From positions 1 to 64,000 of the forward strand of contig NZ_PYBV01000025.1 in the NCBI RefSeq assembly GCF_003205615.1: a DNA stretch of 64,000 nucleotides. The letters are read 5' to 3'. This stretch comes from Micromonospora arborensis (GTDB lineage Bacteria; Actinomycetota; Actinomycetes; Mycobacteriales; Micromonosporaceae). The notes beneath the pieces are model-generated. The model had not been told where the DNA came from, did not search any database, and saw only the letters and a program-made list of their open reading frames with translations. This document shows positions 27,733 to 35,523 of this stretch, one piece after another (positions within the stretch are counted from its first letter, which is position 1; every line of letters begins with the position of its first letter). Made by a program: the position numbers and the translations under genes.

Positions 27733-28155
27733 CTACTCGCAGAAGACCCGCACGGTGGCATCGGGTGAGTCCACCTCCACGGTCACCTCGTCGAGGTGCT
27801 CCACGAGCGCCTCCAACTGCTCGGGCTTGAGCTGCGTCAGGTCGATCGGCACACCCGAGTCGCTGAGTGAGGCATTGGCCTTGACCAGGGCCTGCGGCGG
27901 GACCAGCGCCGCCAGCCGTACGCCAGCGCGCAGCAGTTGCAGTGGCACCCGCACGTTGACCCGCGACGGCTCGCCGTTGTCGGTGGCGTCCACCACCACC
28001 CGCAGGTACTTCACCTTGCCCTTCGGTCGGGAGTCGTGACTCGCCGTCGCCGGTGCCTGGTCCCGTTCGAGTGCGGCGATGAGCTGCTCCGCCTCCTCGG
28101 CGGTGATCTTGCCGGCGGCAAGCATGTCGAGGATGTCCTTGCGTTGTTCGGTCAT
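27733..28155 (-). CDS. SHOCT-like domain protein, third gene of DUF2089 operon
   Basis: A 140-residue protein. The N-terminal short helical hairpin ILDMLAAGKITAEEAEQLIA is the SHOCT-like motif found in YvlB/DUF2089-linked proteins. The remainder (KVKYLRVVVDATDNGEPSRV, VNVRVPLQLLRAGVRLAALV) looks like a beta-rich domain without a membrane span. Good ribosome site GGAGAGG before ATG 28155. It is last in an operon with a membrane protein and a DUF2089 protein; such modules are linked to envelope stress in other bacteria, an inference here. Confidence 0.75.
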   Translation of the reverse strand: MTEQRKDILDMLAAGKITAEEAEQLIAALERDQAPATASHDSRPKGKVKYLRVVVDATDNGEPSRVNVRVPLQLLRAGVRLAALVPPQALVKANASLSDSGVPIDLTQLKPEQLEALVEHLDEVTVEVDSPDATVRVFCE

Positions 28156-28166
28156 TCGAACCTCTC

Positions 28167-28427
28167 CTATCGGATAGCCACGAGCACGGCCGTGCGGCCC
28201 TGCTCGATGTCGAAGTGGGCGCCGGGCAGCGCGGAGATGACGCGCCAAGCGGAGCCGAGTGCCCGCACCACACCGATGCGGAACACGACGCAGGCCACGA
28301 TCGCCGCCAGCACGACCAGGACCACGACCGGGAAGAGCACGAGCACCACGGGGAGCACCGGAACCCAGACGCGGATGGGCCGGTGGTCCGGGCGGTTGAC
28401 CTTGACGGTCACCAACTGCGGCATCAC
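28167..28427 (-). CDS. Small membrane protein of DUF2089 operon
   Basis: An 86-residue protein with one long hydrophobic span VWVPVLPVVLVLFPVVVLVV continuing into LAAIVACVVF, probably a single long or two short passes. A cytosolic tail, ISALPGAHFDIEQGRTAVLV, follows. GTG 28427 overlaps the upstream stop by 4 bases; ATG 28424 is an equally possible start. Tight spacing to both neighbours shows a single transcript. No enzymatic motif. Confidence 0.7.
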   Translation of the reverse strand: MMPQLVTVKVNRPDHRPIRVWVPVLPVVLVLFPVVVLVVLAAIVACVVFRIGVVRALGSAWRVISALPGAHFDIEQGRTAVLVAIR

Positions 28428-28801
28428 GTCCGGCCGTCCAGCTCGGCCAACGCCTGCTGTGCGGTGATCTCACCGCGGCGTAACCGGTCGATGATGTCGG
28501 CTCGCGACGGCGCCGGGTCGGTCTCGACGAAGTCGAGCATCTGCGTGATCCGGTTGAGTCGTGACTTGATCGTCGGGTAGCTCACCCCGAAGATGCGTTC
28601 CATCTCCTTGATCGAACCGTGGCAGCGCACGAACGCCGTAACGAAGACCTGATCCTCGACGTTGAGCTGCGCCAGTTGCGGTGGCTCGAACTCGCCCTCG
28701 ATCGCGACGCCGTTGCTCGCCAGGCGTACCCGCTCGACGATGAACGGCTGCCCTCGCGTCAGGCTGGTGAGTTCCTGCCAGTCCATCGCCTGATCTGTCA
28801 T
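28424..28801 (-). CDS. DUF2089 family protein, likely transcription regulator
   Basis: A 125-residue protein. The central part VEDQVFVTAFVRCHGSIKEM, then ERIFGVSYPTIKSRLNRI, is a clear helix-turn-helix of the DUF2089 family. The C-terminal IIDRLRRGEITAQQALAELD is a SHOCT-like hairpin resembling that of the third gene. Start ATG 28801 was preferred to an upstream TTG at 28819 because a consensus promoter places the transcript start at this ATG, implying a leaderless mRNA. First gene of a three-gene operon, probably autoregulated through the adjacent palindrome. Confidence 0.8.
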   Translation of the reverse strand: MTDQAMDWQELTSLTRGQPFIVERVRLASNGVAIEGEFEPPQLAQLNVEDQVFVTAFVRCHGSIKEMERIFGVSYPTIKSRLNRITQMLDFVETDPAPSRADIIDRLRRGEITAQQALAELDGRT

Positions 28802-28807
28802 ACCTAA

Positions 28808-28863
28808 TTTATAACTCAAGGATCTTTAACTTTCAAGAGGTTGATCTTAATTTTCTTAAGATC
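28808..28863 (-). promoter_or_regulatory. Consensus sigma-70 promoter with upstream palindrome
   Basis: On the minus strand TTGAAA (28836-28831) and TATAAA (28813-28808) are separated by exactly 17 bases. The -10 ends 6 bases before ATG 28801, so transcription should begin at or next to the start codon. Immediately upstream is the perfect dyad GATCTTAA-ttttc-TTAAGATC (28843-28863), a strong operator candidate. The A+T-rich patch stands out sharply from its surroundings. Confidence 0.75.
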
Positions 28864-29180
28864 GTGCTCGTGGTGATGGAGGCCGCGCAGCACCGCGGCA
28901 GCCCCGCCGCGCAGCGTGGACGACTCCCGCCGCCTGCCGCACCCCCGTGGTCATGAGGTTGGCGGGCCTTTTGGGAGATCGTCAGCGGGCTTGGGTGGTG
29001 AGGTCGCTCATCGGCCTTGATGTCCGTTGGCCCCGAACATGTCTGTTTCTCGCGTCTGTGTCCGATGTGAGGAAACCTCTGCTACGTTCCGTTCTGATAG
29101 CTATGTCCCCATTTGATCGCTATCGGCACCGCAACGGCGGTGCGGACCTGTTGTGCACGGAGAAGGGTGAGGTTCCGCTA

Positions 29181-30878
29181 ATGTCCGATCATCTACCGCA
29201 ACACCGAACTGTCAGCCAAGCAGCAGCTCAACCAGGGCCGCCGGGACGGCGCCGGCGGGCACGCTGGCTTGTGGTCGGGCTGACCGGAGTGACCGGACTG
29301 GCCGCCGTCAGCGGCGCCGTCGGCGTCACCGGAGCGTCCGCGTTTGCCGGCGTCAACGACCGCCTCGAAAAGGCCGCGCAGCAGTTCATCGTCGAACGCG
29401 GTCGAGTAACCGGCGACGACAACGGCGGACAGGACCCCGGCGGACAGGCCCCGGGCGGTGACAACGGCACGGATCACAAGGGCGACGAGCGGGCGGTGCC
29501 CTGTGATCCCGATGAGCTGATCGCCGCGCTCGTGCACGCCAACGCCGGAAACGGGGCGACCCTCAAACTCGCCGAGCGATGCACGTACACCCTCACCGCG
29601 TTCGCTCCGATCGTCACACCGCCCGGGACCAGCGGCCCCAACGGCCTTCCGGTCATCACCAAACCCATCACCATCAAGGGCGAAGGCGCCACCATCGTCC
29701 GGGCGGCGAACGCCGAACCGTTCCGGATCCTGGAGGTCGGGGTCGGCGGAAACCTGAGGCTCCGCGATGTCACCATCAAGGGCGGTTCAGCGACCGTTTC
29801 CGGTGGTGGCGGGATCCGGGTCAGCACCGGTGGCGAGGCCACCCTCGAGCACATCAACGTGGTCAACAACCGGGCCGCCGGCGCCGGTGGTGGGATCGCC
29901 AACTACGGCATCACCAAGATCAGCGGCAAGACCGAGCACGGCAAGGACTCGGCCACGAGTGGCCCCCCCAAGAACGGTGCGCCGAACGCCGAGGCGCCCA
30001 ACGCCCAGGCGCCGAACGCCGAGGCGCCCAGCAACGGGCCGGCGGCGCAGGCGCCGGATGGTCAGGGCGGTGCGGCGGAGCCGTCTGCGGAGAACGCCGG
30101 CACGGGTAAGAACTGGGACGACAAGGGCAAGGGCGAGTACGAAGGCAACGAGACCACGATCAGCAACAACGCCGGCGTGATCAGTGGCGGAGGCATCCAC
30201 AACAACGGCTACCTCACCATGGAAAACACCCGACTGAGCTACAACGTCGTACGCAACTCCGGCGGCATTGGGATCACCGGTAACGGCGGCGGGGTGTCGA
30301 ACAGCCGCGTCGCCGTGCTCAACGATGTGCGCCTCGACCACAACCTCGCGGACTTCCGCGGTGGCGGTGTCGTAGGTGGACTCAACTCCACCACCAAGGT
30401 CACGAACGCTGATATCAGCGACAACACGGCCAGCAACGAGGGTGGCGGCATCTTCAGCGACGGCGAATTCCACCTCAAGCACAGCAAGGTTGACCGCAAC
30501 TCGGTCTTCCAACGCGGCGGCGGCATCTACAACCAGATTGGCCAGATCGTCATCGAGGACAGCAAAATCAGCGAGAACATCGTCCGATACGAGCACGGCG
30601 GCGGCATCTATGTTGGCACCGGCACTGTCGTGCTGCTGCGGAGCCAGGTCGAACGGAACAAGGCCGTAGGCCCGAACTCGCAGGGCGGTGGAATCTACAA
30701 CCGCGGCACGCTCAGCCTCACGGAATCCAAGGTCGTCCAGAACGATTCCACCCTGCCGCCCGGCGGGATCTTCACCACCAACAACCTGGTCACGGTGGAT
30801 CAGAACTCACTCATCATCAAGAACCGACCCACCAACTGCACCGGCAGCGACCAACCCGTTCCCAACTGCTTCGGCTGA
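29181..30878 (+). CDS. Exported right-handed beta-helix protein
   Basis: A 565-residue protein with an N-terminal basic region and membrane/signal segment (RRRRARWLVVGLTGVTGLAA and onward to about 60). From about 140 onward are parallel beta-helix rungs with repeated NNxAxxxGGGIxN patterns: VNNRAAGAGGGIANYG, SNNAGVISGGGIHNNG, DNTASNEGGGIFSDGE, RNSVFQRGGGIYNQ. A low-complexity insert with APNAEAPNAQAPNAEAP lies near 270 and has a 15-base DNA period. Similar proteins are polysaccharide lyases or adhesins, but no catalytic site is visible. Start ATG 29181 has GGTGAGG upstream; an in-frame upstream extension lacks coding character. Confidence 0.8.
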   Translation: MSDHLPQHRTVSQAAAQPGPPGRRRRARWLVVGLTGVTGLAAVSGAVGVTGASAFAGVNDRLEKAAQQFIVERGRVTGDDNGGQDPGGQAPGGDNGTDHKGDERAVPCDPDELIAALVHANAGNGATLKLAERCTYTLTAFAPIVTPPGTSGPNGLPVITKPITIKGEGATIVRAANAEPFRILEVGVGGNLRLRDVTIKGGSATVSGGGGIRVSTGGEATLEHINVVNNRAAGAGGGIANYGITKISGKTEHGKDSATSGPPKNGAPNAEAPNAQAPNAEAPSNGPAAQAPDGQGGAAEPSAENAGTGKNWDDKGKGEYEGNETTISNNAGVISGGGIHNNGYLTMENTRLSYNVVRNSGGIGITGNGGGVSNSRVAVLNDVRLDHNLADFRGGGVVGGLNSTTKVTNADISDNTASNEGGGIFSDGEFHLKHSKVDRNSVFQRGGGIYNQIGQIVIEDSKISENIVRYEHGGGIYVGTGTVVLLRSQVERNKAVGPNSQGGGIYNRGTLSLTESKVVQNDSTLPPGGIFTTNNLVTVDQNSLIIKNRPTNCTGSDQPVPNCFG

Positions 30879-30901
30879 CCCCAACCACAGATAGCGGGAG
30901 C

Positions 30902-30980
30902 CTGGCGGCAGCCGCCAGAAGCACCGCACATCCGGCCCCGCCCGGGTTTGATCAACCAGATCAGACCCGCGGCGGGGCCG
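30902..30980. terminator. Two hairpins after the beta-helix gene
   Basis: CTGGCGGC-a-GCCGCCAG at 30902-30918 is a perfect 8-bp stem. A longer stem pairs CGGCCCCGCC and GGGTTTGATC (from 30933) with GATCAGACCC and GGCGGGGCCG (to 30980), with two small mismatches. Together they make a convincing termination region. Confidence 0.7.
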
Positions 30981-31160
30981 ATCAGCGCGTACGCCCCCAG
31001 TCGCTGGCCCGAACGGTGGGACTGCTCATCGCACAGAACGTGATCACGCGCTCTCAGGGTTGCCGGATTGGGCGATGAGCCGGCGGATGGCCGGGGCGGG
31101 GTTTCCGGGAACGTGAGATTCGGGCATGTATTTCGGCACTGCTGGAGGGGAGAGGCGGCA

Positions 31161-31502
31161 ATGCTGGTAACCGGTTATCTCGGCGCGGTGCTCATCGGTG
31201 CTCTCGTCGGCCTGCTCGGCCGACTCATCCTGCCGGGGAGGCAACGGATCGGCTTCTTCGCCACGTTCGTCATCGGGGTCGGCTCGGCGGTGCTGGGCAC
31301 AGTGGTCGCCAGGGCGCTTGACATCGACGACGGGGCCAGCGTGGAGGTGTGGGTGCTGCGCTGGGACTGGGTCGTGCTCGCGATCCAGGTCGGCGTCGCG
31401 ATCGTCGTCGTGGCGCTGGCGAACATGCTCACCTTCACCCGGCTTGCCGGCGGCGACGACACCCCCCGTCGGCGGGTCCGTCGCAGCCGGGCCAAGGGCT
31501 GA
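31161..31502 (+). CDS. GlsB/YeaQ/YmgE-type small membrane protein
   Basis: A 113-residue protein with three hydrophobic segments: YLGAVLIGALVGLLGRLILP, IGFFATFVIGVGSAVLGTVV and WVVLAIQVGVAIVVVALANM, then a basic tail RRRVRRSRAKG. The Gly-rich first two spans and the intervening LPGRQRIGFF fit the transglycosylase-associated (GlsB/YeaQ) family. These are general stress membrane proteins of unclear biochemistry. Start ATG 31161 follows GGAGGGGAGAGG. Confidence 0.8.
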   Translation: MLVTGYLGAVLIGALVGLLGRLILPGRQRIGFFATFVIGVGSAVLGTVVARALDIDDGASVEVWVLRWDWVVLAIQVGVAIVVVALANMLTFTRLAGGDDTPRRRVRRSRAKG

Positions 31503-31611
31503 AGAACTTCAGGACCAGAGCAGATCAGGTGCCCAGCCGGGCCAGGATCTCCCGGGCGGTGGCCTGTTGGGGATCGCGGCGGCCTGAGCAGGCCGCCGCT
31601 ACGATGCCGGG

Positions 31612-31944
31612 ATGAGCAGGTTCCTTGCGCTCTTCAACGGCGCGGCTGACGAGGTCGGCAAGGCCGAACTCACCGAACAGCGGCAGACCGAGTTTCTCAA
31701 GGCGTGGGCAGCATGGGCGCAGGCCAACGAGAAGGCCATCGTCGACCCCGGCGCTCCGCTGAACGCGAAGAAGCTGGTCACGGCGCGGGGTGTCGAGGAC
31801 TTCACCGACGCCCTGACCGCATACACCATCGTGGAAGCGGACTCGCACGACGAGGCGGTTCAGATCTTCTCCGGGCACCCGCACCTGGGGCTGTTCGCCG
31901 GAAACTCGATCGCGGTCCTGGAGTGTCCGCCCCCGCCCGGCTGA
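31612..31944 (+). CDS. YCII-related protein
   Basis: A 110-residue single-domain protein. FLALFNGAADEVGKAELTEQ begins the ferredoxin-like fold, and DALTAYTIVEADSHDEAVQI and FSGHPHLGLFAGNSIAVLEC match the YCII/DGPF fold, including the His-rich PHLG loop. Family members are often dehydratase-like or of unknown role. The gene stands alone and is convergent with the PCD-VOC gene. Confidence 0.75.
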   Translation: MSRFLALFNGAADEVGKAELTEQRQTEFLKAWAAWAQANEKAIVDPGAPLNAKKLVTARGVEDFTDALTAYTIVEADSHDEAVQIFSGHPHLGLFAGNSIAVLECPPPPG

Positions 31945-31982
31945 CACTCGCGTCGTACGGCGGTGGTCTCCTGCGGGGTCTG

Positions 31983-32612
31983 TCATTCGCGGCCCAGCCA
32001 GGTGGCGACGCACGCCTCATTGCCTTCGGCGTCGGCCAGGACCCACCACCTGGGCGCGTGCGCGTCGGAGACCAGGGTGCCGCCGGCGGCCAGGGCGGTG
32101 GCGATGCGAGCCTCTGCCTGATCGTGTGGGACAGCTATGTCGAGGTGCATGCGGTTGCGCTGTGGGCGCGACTCGTCCATCGGCTGCAAACCGAAGCCGG
32201 GGCCGCGGCGCGACGGGTCGAACAGGTAGTCGTCGCCGATCTGCCGATAGCCGAGCAGCGCCTGCCAGAACGGCAGTACGTCCGCGCCGGCGAGTGCGTC
32301 GAGGGTGACGTTGATGAGTTGTACGGCGGTCGGGTCGGCGGGGATGCCCAGGTCCTTGGCGGCGGCCGAGATGCGTCGGGCCAACGAGATGTCGCGCCGA
32401 CTCAGGCTCACCGTGACGCCGGTGCCGCGCAGGTCGACGGTGAGGTACTGCTCCTGGGTCTCGTCGGTGAGCCGGCCGATCTCATCGACGAGCGCGATGC
32501 CCTTGGTCAGCGAGCCGGTCGGGAAATGGGTCGAGACCAGGTGGTAGAGGGAGCGCCAGTCCTCGACACCGTCGGCCGCGTGGAACTGCGCGGCCGTGAT
32601 CTGCGCAGTCAT
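31983..32612 (-). CDS. Pterin dehydratase-like domain fused to VOC domain
   Basis: A 209-residue two-domain protein. Residues about 1-100 resemble pterin-4a-carbinolamine dehydratase: YLTVDLRGTGVTVSLSRRDI then LARRISAAAKDLG matches its C-terminal half. The paired catalytic histidines usual in PCD are not visible where expected, so that activity is doubtful. Residues about 105-209 are a VOC domain with MHLDIAVPHDQAEARI and WWVLADAEGNEACVATW. The architecture is frequent in actinobacteria and unassigned. Start ATG 32612 begins at MTAQITAAQF. Its 3' end is duplicated at 26060-26253. Confidence 0.8.
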   Translation of the reverse strand: MTAQITAAQFHAADGVEDWRSLYHLVSTHFPTGSLTKGIALVDEIGRLTDETQEQYLTVDLRGTGVTVSLSRRDISLARRISAAAKDLGIPADPTAVQLINVTLDALAGADVLPFWQALLGYRQIGDDYLFDPSRRGPGFGLQPMDESRPQRNRMHLDIAVPHDQAEARIATALAAGGTLVSDAHAPRWWVLADAEGNEACVATWLGRE

Positions 32613-32725
32613 GGCAGCGAACCTAACATCGGCGGCGCGACGCCCTCCGAAATCTTCGGCCCAGAGCGACCGCACCCGCCTGCCGTGTCCCCGACCTCGT
32701 CGGGCAGAACATCTAGGCTTCCGCC

Positions 32726-33070
32726 ATGCAGATCATCGAAGGCGCGGGCCGGTGGACGGCACCCGCCGGGGATGCCAACGACTGGGTCGAGCAGTTGAGA
32801 GTGCCGGACCTGTCGGTGGGCACGTACTGCATCCCGGCGGGTGGTCTCGACGAGCAGAGCCCGCACACCGAGGATGAGATCTACGTGGTCACCGCGGGGC
32901 GGGCCCGGATCGTGACCCCGGACGGCGCGGCCGAGGTGGGCCCGGGTTCGGTGATCTTCGTGCCGGCCGGCGAGGAACACCGGTTCGTCGAGGTGACCGA
33001 GGACCTGGCGCTACTGGTGGTGTTCGGCCCGGCGTACGGCTCGCGCGCTCCGAGTCGGCGAGCCGAGTAG
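32726..33070 (+). CDS. Cupin domain protein
   Basis: A 114-residue single cupin. Motif 1 is SPHTEDEIYVVTAGRARI with His and two Glu-type ligands; motif 2 is GPGSVIFVPAGEEHRFVEVT with the second His. These make a plausible metal site. Function ranges from dioxygenase to sugar binding and cannot be narrowed. Divergent from the PCD-VOC gene across 113 bases. Confidence 0.88.
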   Translation: MQIIEGAGRWTAPAGDANDWVEQLRVPDLSVGTYCIPAGGLDEQSPHTEDEIYVVTAGRARIVTPDGAAEVGPGSVIFVPAGEEHRFVEVTEDLALLVVFGPAYGSRAPSRRAE

Positions 33071-33079
33071 GAGCGGTGG

Positions 33080-33469
33080 TCAACGAGGTGTCGTCCGCGC
33101 CCGACGTCGGCTGAGCGCGTCGCGAAGGTCGAAGACGACAAGCGAGAGCGGCACGAAGACCCACAGCTGAAGCACGGTGTAGCGGCCCAGTTCCCGGCCA
33201 ACGTCGACGCCGGCCAACTCGGCGTCGAGGGCGCCGGGGCGCATCAGCTTGATCGCGTAGCCGGACAGCGGAGCGTAGTTGAGACCCGCGCCGATGAACC
33301 ACAGGCCGATTGCTCGGCCGCCGAGGCCGTCCGATGACGCCAGCAGCCAGCTGCCCAACGTCACCATGGCAACCACGCCGACGAGGAACTCGGCCAGAAT
33401 GATGAGCCGTCGACGGCGGGTTCCCTGGGTGCCGTACATGTCGACGGCAGCCAATCGACGAACGTTCAT
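33080..33469 (-). CDS. Small integral membrane protein
   Basis: A 129-residue protein with three likely spans: LIILAEFLVGVVAMVTLGSW, AIGLWFIGAGLNYAPLSGYA and TVLQLWVFVPLSLVVFDL. The ends are basic. No recognised family. It is convergent with the cupin gene and divergent from the GNAT gene. A second possible start is MYGTQGTRRRR, 10 codons in. Confidence 0.65.
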   Translation of the reverse strand: MNVRRLAAVDMYGTQGTRRRRLIILAEFLVGVVAMVTLGSWLLASSDGLGGRAIGLWFIGAGLNYAPLSGYAIKLMRPGALDAELAGVDVGRELGRYTVLQLWVFVPLSLVVFDLRDALSRRRARTTPR

Positions 33470-33528
33470 GAGGCGATGATGCCACCGGCGGGCAACGTCC
33501 GTGCCCCCAGGACCTTAGGATCGGGACG

Positions 33529-34029
33529 ATGCAGGAGGCACGGCTGACGGTTCGGCCAGCGAGTTTGGCGGATGTCCCTTCCTTGGTGGAGTTGCGGCTG
33601 GCCAATGCCGAGGCGCACATCGCTCTTGATGCCGACATCTACCGCGTTCCGCAGCGCGAGGCGGTGATCCGCCACTTCGCGGCCATGCTGGCCGAGGACG
33701 CGGGTCGCGACGGCGTTCTCGTCGCAGAGAGCGATGGCGGCCGGGTGGTCGGGATGATTGAGGTGTTACGGCACCCCGATCCGCCGGAGCATCAGATCCT
33801 GTGTGCACCTGGGCCTTCGGCCCAGGTGCACACAGTGGTGCTGCCCGACGCCAGGGGACTTGGGGTGGGAGCAGCGTTGTTGCGGGCGGCCGAACGGTGG
33901 GCGACCAGCCGCGGGATCCGGTACCTGTCTGCCGGCATCCACCACCGCAACGTCGATGCGGTGCGCTTCTACAGTCGGCACGGCTACGCCGCCGCCGGCT
34001 TCTCCCTCGGCAAGAGCGTGGGGGATTGA
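33529..34029 (+). CDS. GNAT acetyltransferase
   Basis: A 166-residue acetyl-CoA-dependent N-acetyltransferase. Motif A is VVLPDARGLGVGAALLRAAE with the pyrophosphate-binding RGLGVG. Motif B, NVDAVRFYSRHGYAAAGFSL, is the typical C-terminal end. The N-terminal LTVRPASLADVPSLVELRLA fits. A perfect 37-base palindrome within the gene encodes CAPGPSAQVHT just before motif A, a segment that looks inserted relative to family expectation. The substrate is unknown. Confidence 0.88.
   Translation: MQEARLTVRPASLADVPSLVELRLANAEAHIALDADIYRVPQREAVIRHFAAMLAEDAGRDGVLVAESDGGRVVGMIEVLRHPDPPEHQILCAPGPSAQVHTVVLPDARGLGVGAALLRAAERWATSRGIRYLSAGIHHRNVDAVRFYSRHGYAAAGFSLGKSVGD
33799..33835. repeat. 37-base perfect palindrome inside the GNAT gene
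   Basis: A 17-bp stem (33799-33815 with 33819-33835) closes on a 3-base TTC loop. It is in frame and without stop, encoding ILCAPGPSAQVHTV. A structure this perfect inside a gene is unusual and could act as an attenuator-like hairpin or mark a small insertion. Confidence 0.85.
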
Positions 34030-34096
34030 GCGTCACCCTGGAACGCCTTCTCCAACCGCTGGAATTCCTGATCGACGGCCGGCGACGAGGTGACCG

Positions 34097-35086
34097 TCAT
34101 CCCTGGAGGTGAGCGACGTACTTGCCGTCGCCGCGGCCTTCGGCGAGCAACTGGTGGACCGCGGGCACGTCCGCGAGCGAGCCGACTTCGGTGATCGCGA
34201 TGTCCAGTCGACCTTCGGCGATCAGATCAAGGACCCTGCGCAGGCCGGCGGCGGCGCGGTGCGGCGCTGTGGCCCACAGGCGGCTGATGCTGAAGCCGCT
34301 GATGGCGAGATTGCCGCCGATCAGCCGTCCTGCCGGTGGCAGCGCGGCCTGGTCCCCACCGCCCGCGTTGCCGAACAGGACGATCCGGCCGCCGGGAGCG
34401 GTGACTCCCAGATCAGTCTCGAGCATGGTGGTACCCAACGGATCGAGCACGATGTCCACCCCGGCGCCACCGGTCGCTGCCCGCACCGCCTCGGTCAGGT
34501 CCTCACTGCGCGGCACCGCCACGTCATACCCGCTCTTGAGCGCCGAGGCGACCTTGTCGGGGCGGCCCACGGTGCCGATGCGCAGCCCTCCGCCGAGCGC
34601 CGGCACCAGCTGGGCGACGGCGCTTCCGACGCCTCCGCTGGCCGAATGCATCAGCACGGTTTCGCCCGGACGGAACCGGGCGGCGTCCTCCAGGAGGAGC
34701 AGCGCGGTCGTGAGCATGAGCGGGGCCGCCGCCGCGACCGGTGACGGGACCTTGTCGGGCACCGGCACCACGAACTCGGCCCGCACCCGCACCACGTCGC
34801 CGAGGCCGCCGCCCGCGGTGAACGCGGCCACCCGCTGGCCCACGGCCAGGCCCGTGACATCGGGGCCGATCTCCCGGACCGCTCCGGACACCTCCAGGCC
34901 CGGCGCGTACGGCCAGGCACCGACATAGCCGGCGTCACCGCGGCGGGCCATCACGTCGAGGAAGTTGATCCCGGCGTACGCCACGTCGATCGTCACCTCA
35001 CCCGGCCCCGGCCGAGGTTCCTCGACCTCGCGCACCTCCGTGCGGTCCACCCCTTGCGACGGCCCGACCATCATCAACGCGTGCAT
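34097..35086 (-). CDS. NADPH:quinone oxidoreductase-like MDR protein
   Basis: A 329-residue medium-chain dehydrogenase/reductase of the zinc-free quinone reductase type. GroES-like N-terminus with VTIDVAYAGINFLDVMARRG and APGLEVSGAVREIGPDV; Rossmann fold with VLMHSASGGVGSAVAQLVPA, the NADPH-binding AxxGVG. No structural zinc cysteines are present. It would reduce quinones or related electrophiles. Start ATG 35086 has AAGGAG. Divergent from an arsR-type gene with a shared palindromic operator, so probably induced by the electrophile that regulator senses. Confidence 0.9.
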   Translation of the reverse strand: MHALMMVGPSQGVDRTEVREVEEPRPGPGEVTIDVAYAGINFLDVMARRGDAGYVGAWPYAPGLEVSGAVREIGPDVTGLAVGQRVAAFTAGGGLGDVVRVRAEFVVPVPDKVPSPVAAAAPLMLTTALLLLEDAARFRPGETVLMHSASGGVGSAVAQLVPALGGGLRIGTVGRPDKVASALKSGYDVAVPRSEDLTEAVRAATGGAGVDIVLDPLGTTMLETDLGVTAPGGRIVLFGNAGGGDQAALPPAGRLIGGNLAISGFSISRLWATAPHRAAAGLRRVLDLIAEGRLDIAITEVGSLADVPAVHQLLAEGRGDGKYVAHLQG

Positions 35087-35102
35087 GGCAACTCCTTCGA
35101 AG

Positions 35103-35141
35103 TTCGTCGTACGACGAAAACCGTACCTTGTTGTACGATGA
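35103..35141. promoter_or_regulatory. Palindromic operator between quinone reductase and ArsR gene
   Basis: TTCGTCGTACGACGAA (35103-35118) is a perfect 16-base palindrome. A second, degenerate copy centred on the GTAC of TTGTTGTACGATGA lies about 23 bases away (to 35141). The pair sits in the 76-base gap between divergent genes and is a likely binding site for the ArsR protein. Confidence 0.7.
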
Positions 35142-35162
35142 CTGTCGAATGAGAGGTGTGAG

Positions 35163-35507
35163 ATGCCAAGATCACAGCGCCGCCGCCCGACGCTCGTCCA
35201 TCCGGAGCCGAACGAGTTCGACGTGCTGGACATCCTGCACGCACTGTCCGACCCAACCCGGATGACGATCGTGCAGACATTGCGCGCCGCACCCGAACGC
35301 GCCTGCGGCACCTTCCCCGTGGACGTCGCGCCCTCCACGCTCACCCACCACTTCCGGGTTCTCCGCGAGGCCGGAGTCATCCGCCAACGCGAGGACGGCA
35401 ACCGCCGGTGGACCGCGTTGCGTGGCGAAGACCTTGAAACCCGCTTTCCCCGCCTCCTGGACGCGATCGTGACCGCCTATGAAAGCGGGCTCACACCGCC
35501 CCGATGA
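35163..35507 (+). CDS. ArsR-family transcriptional regulator
   Basis: A 114-residue winged-helix regulator: LDILHALSDPTRMTIVQTLR is the ArsR signature, STLTHHFRVLREAGVIRQRE is the recognition helix and REDGNRRWTALR the wing. Only one cysteine (RACGTF) is present, so it is probably not a metal sensor; a redox or ligand sensor is more likely. It is divergent from the quinone reductase with palindromic sites between. Confidence 0.9.
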   Translation: MPRSQRRRPTLVHPEPNEFDVLDILHALSDPTRMTIVQTLRAAPERACGTFPVDVAPSTLTHHFRVLREAGVIRQREDGNRRWTALRGEDLETRFPRLLDAIVTAYESGLTPPR

Positions 35508-35523
35508 GCCTCGCGGGCCAGCT

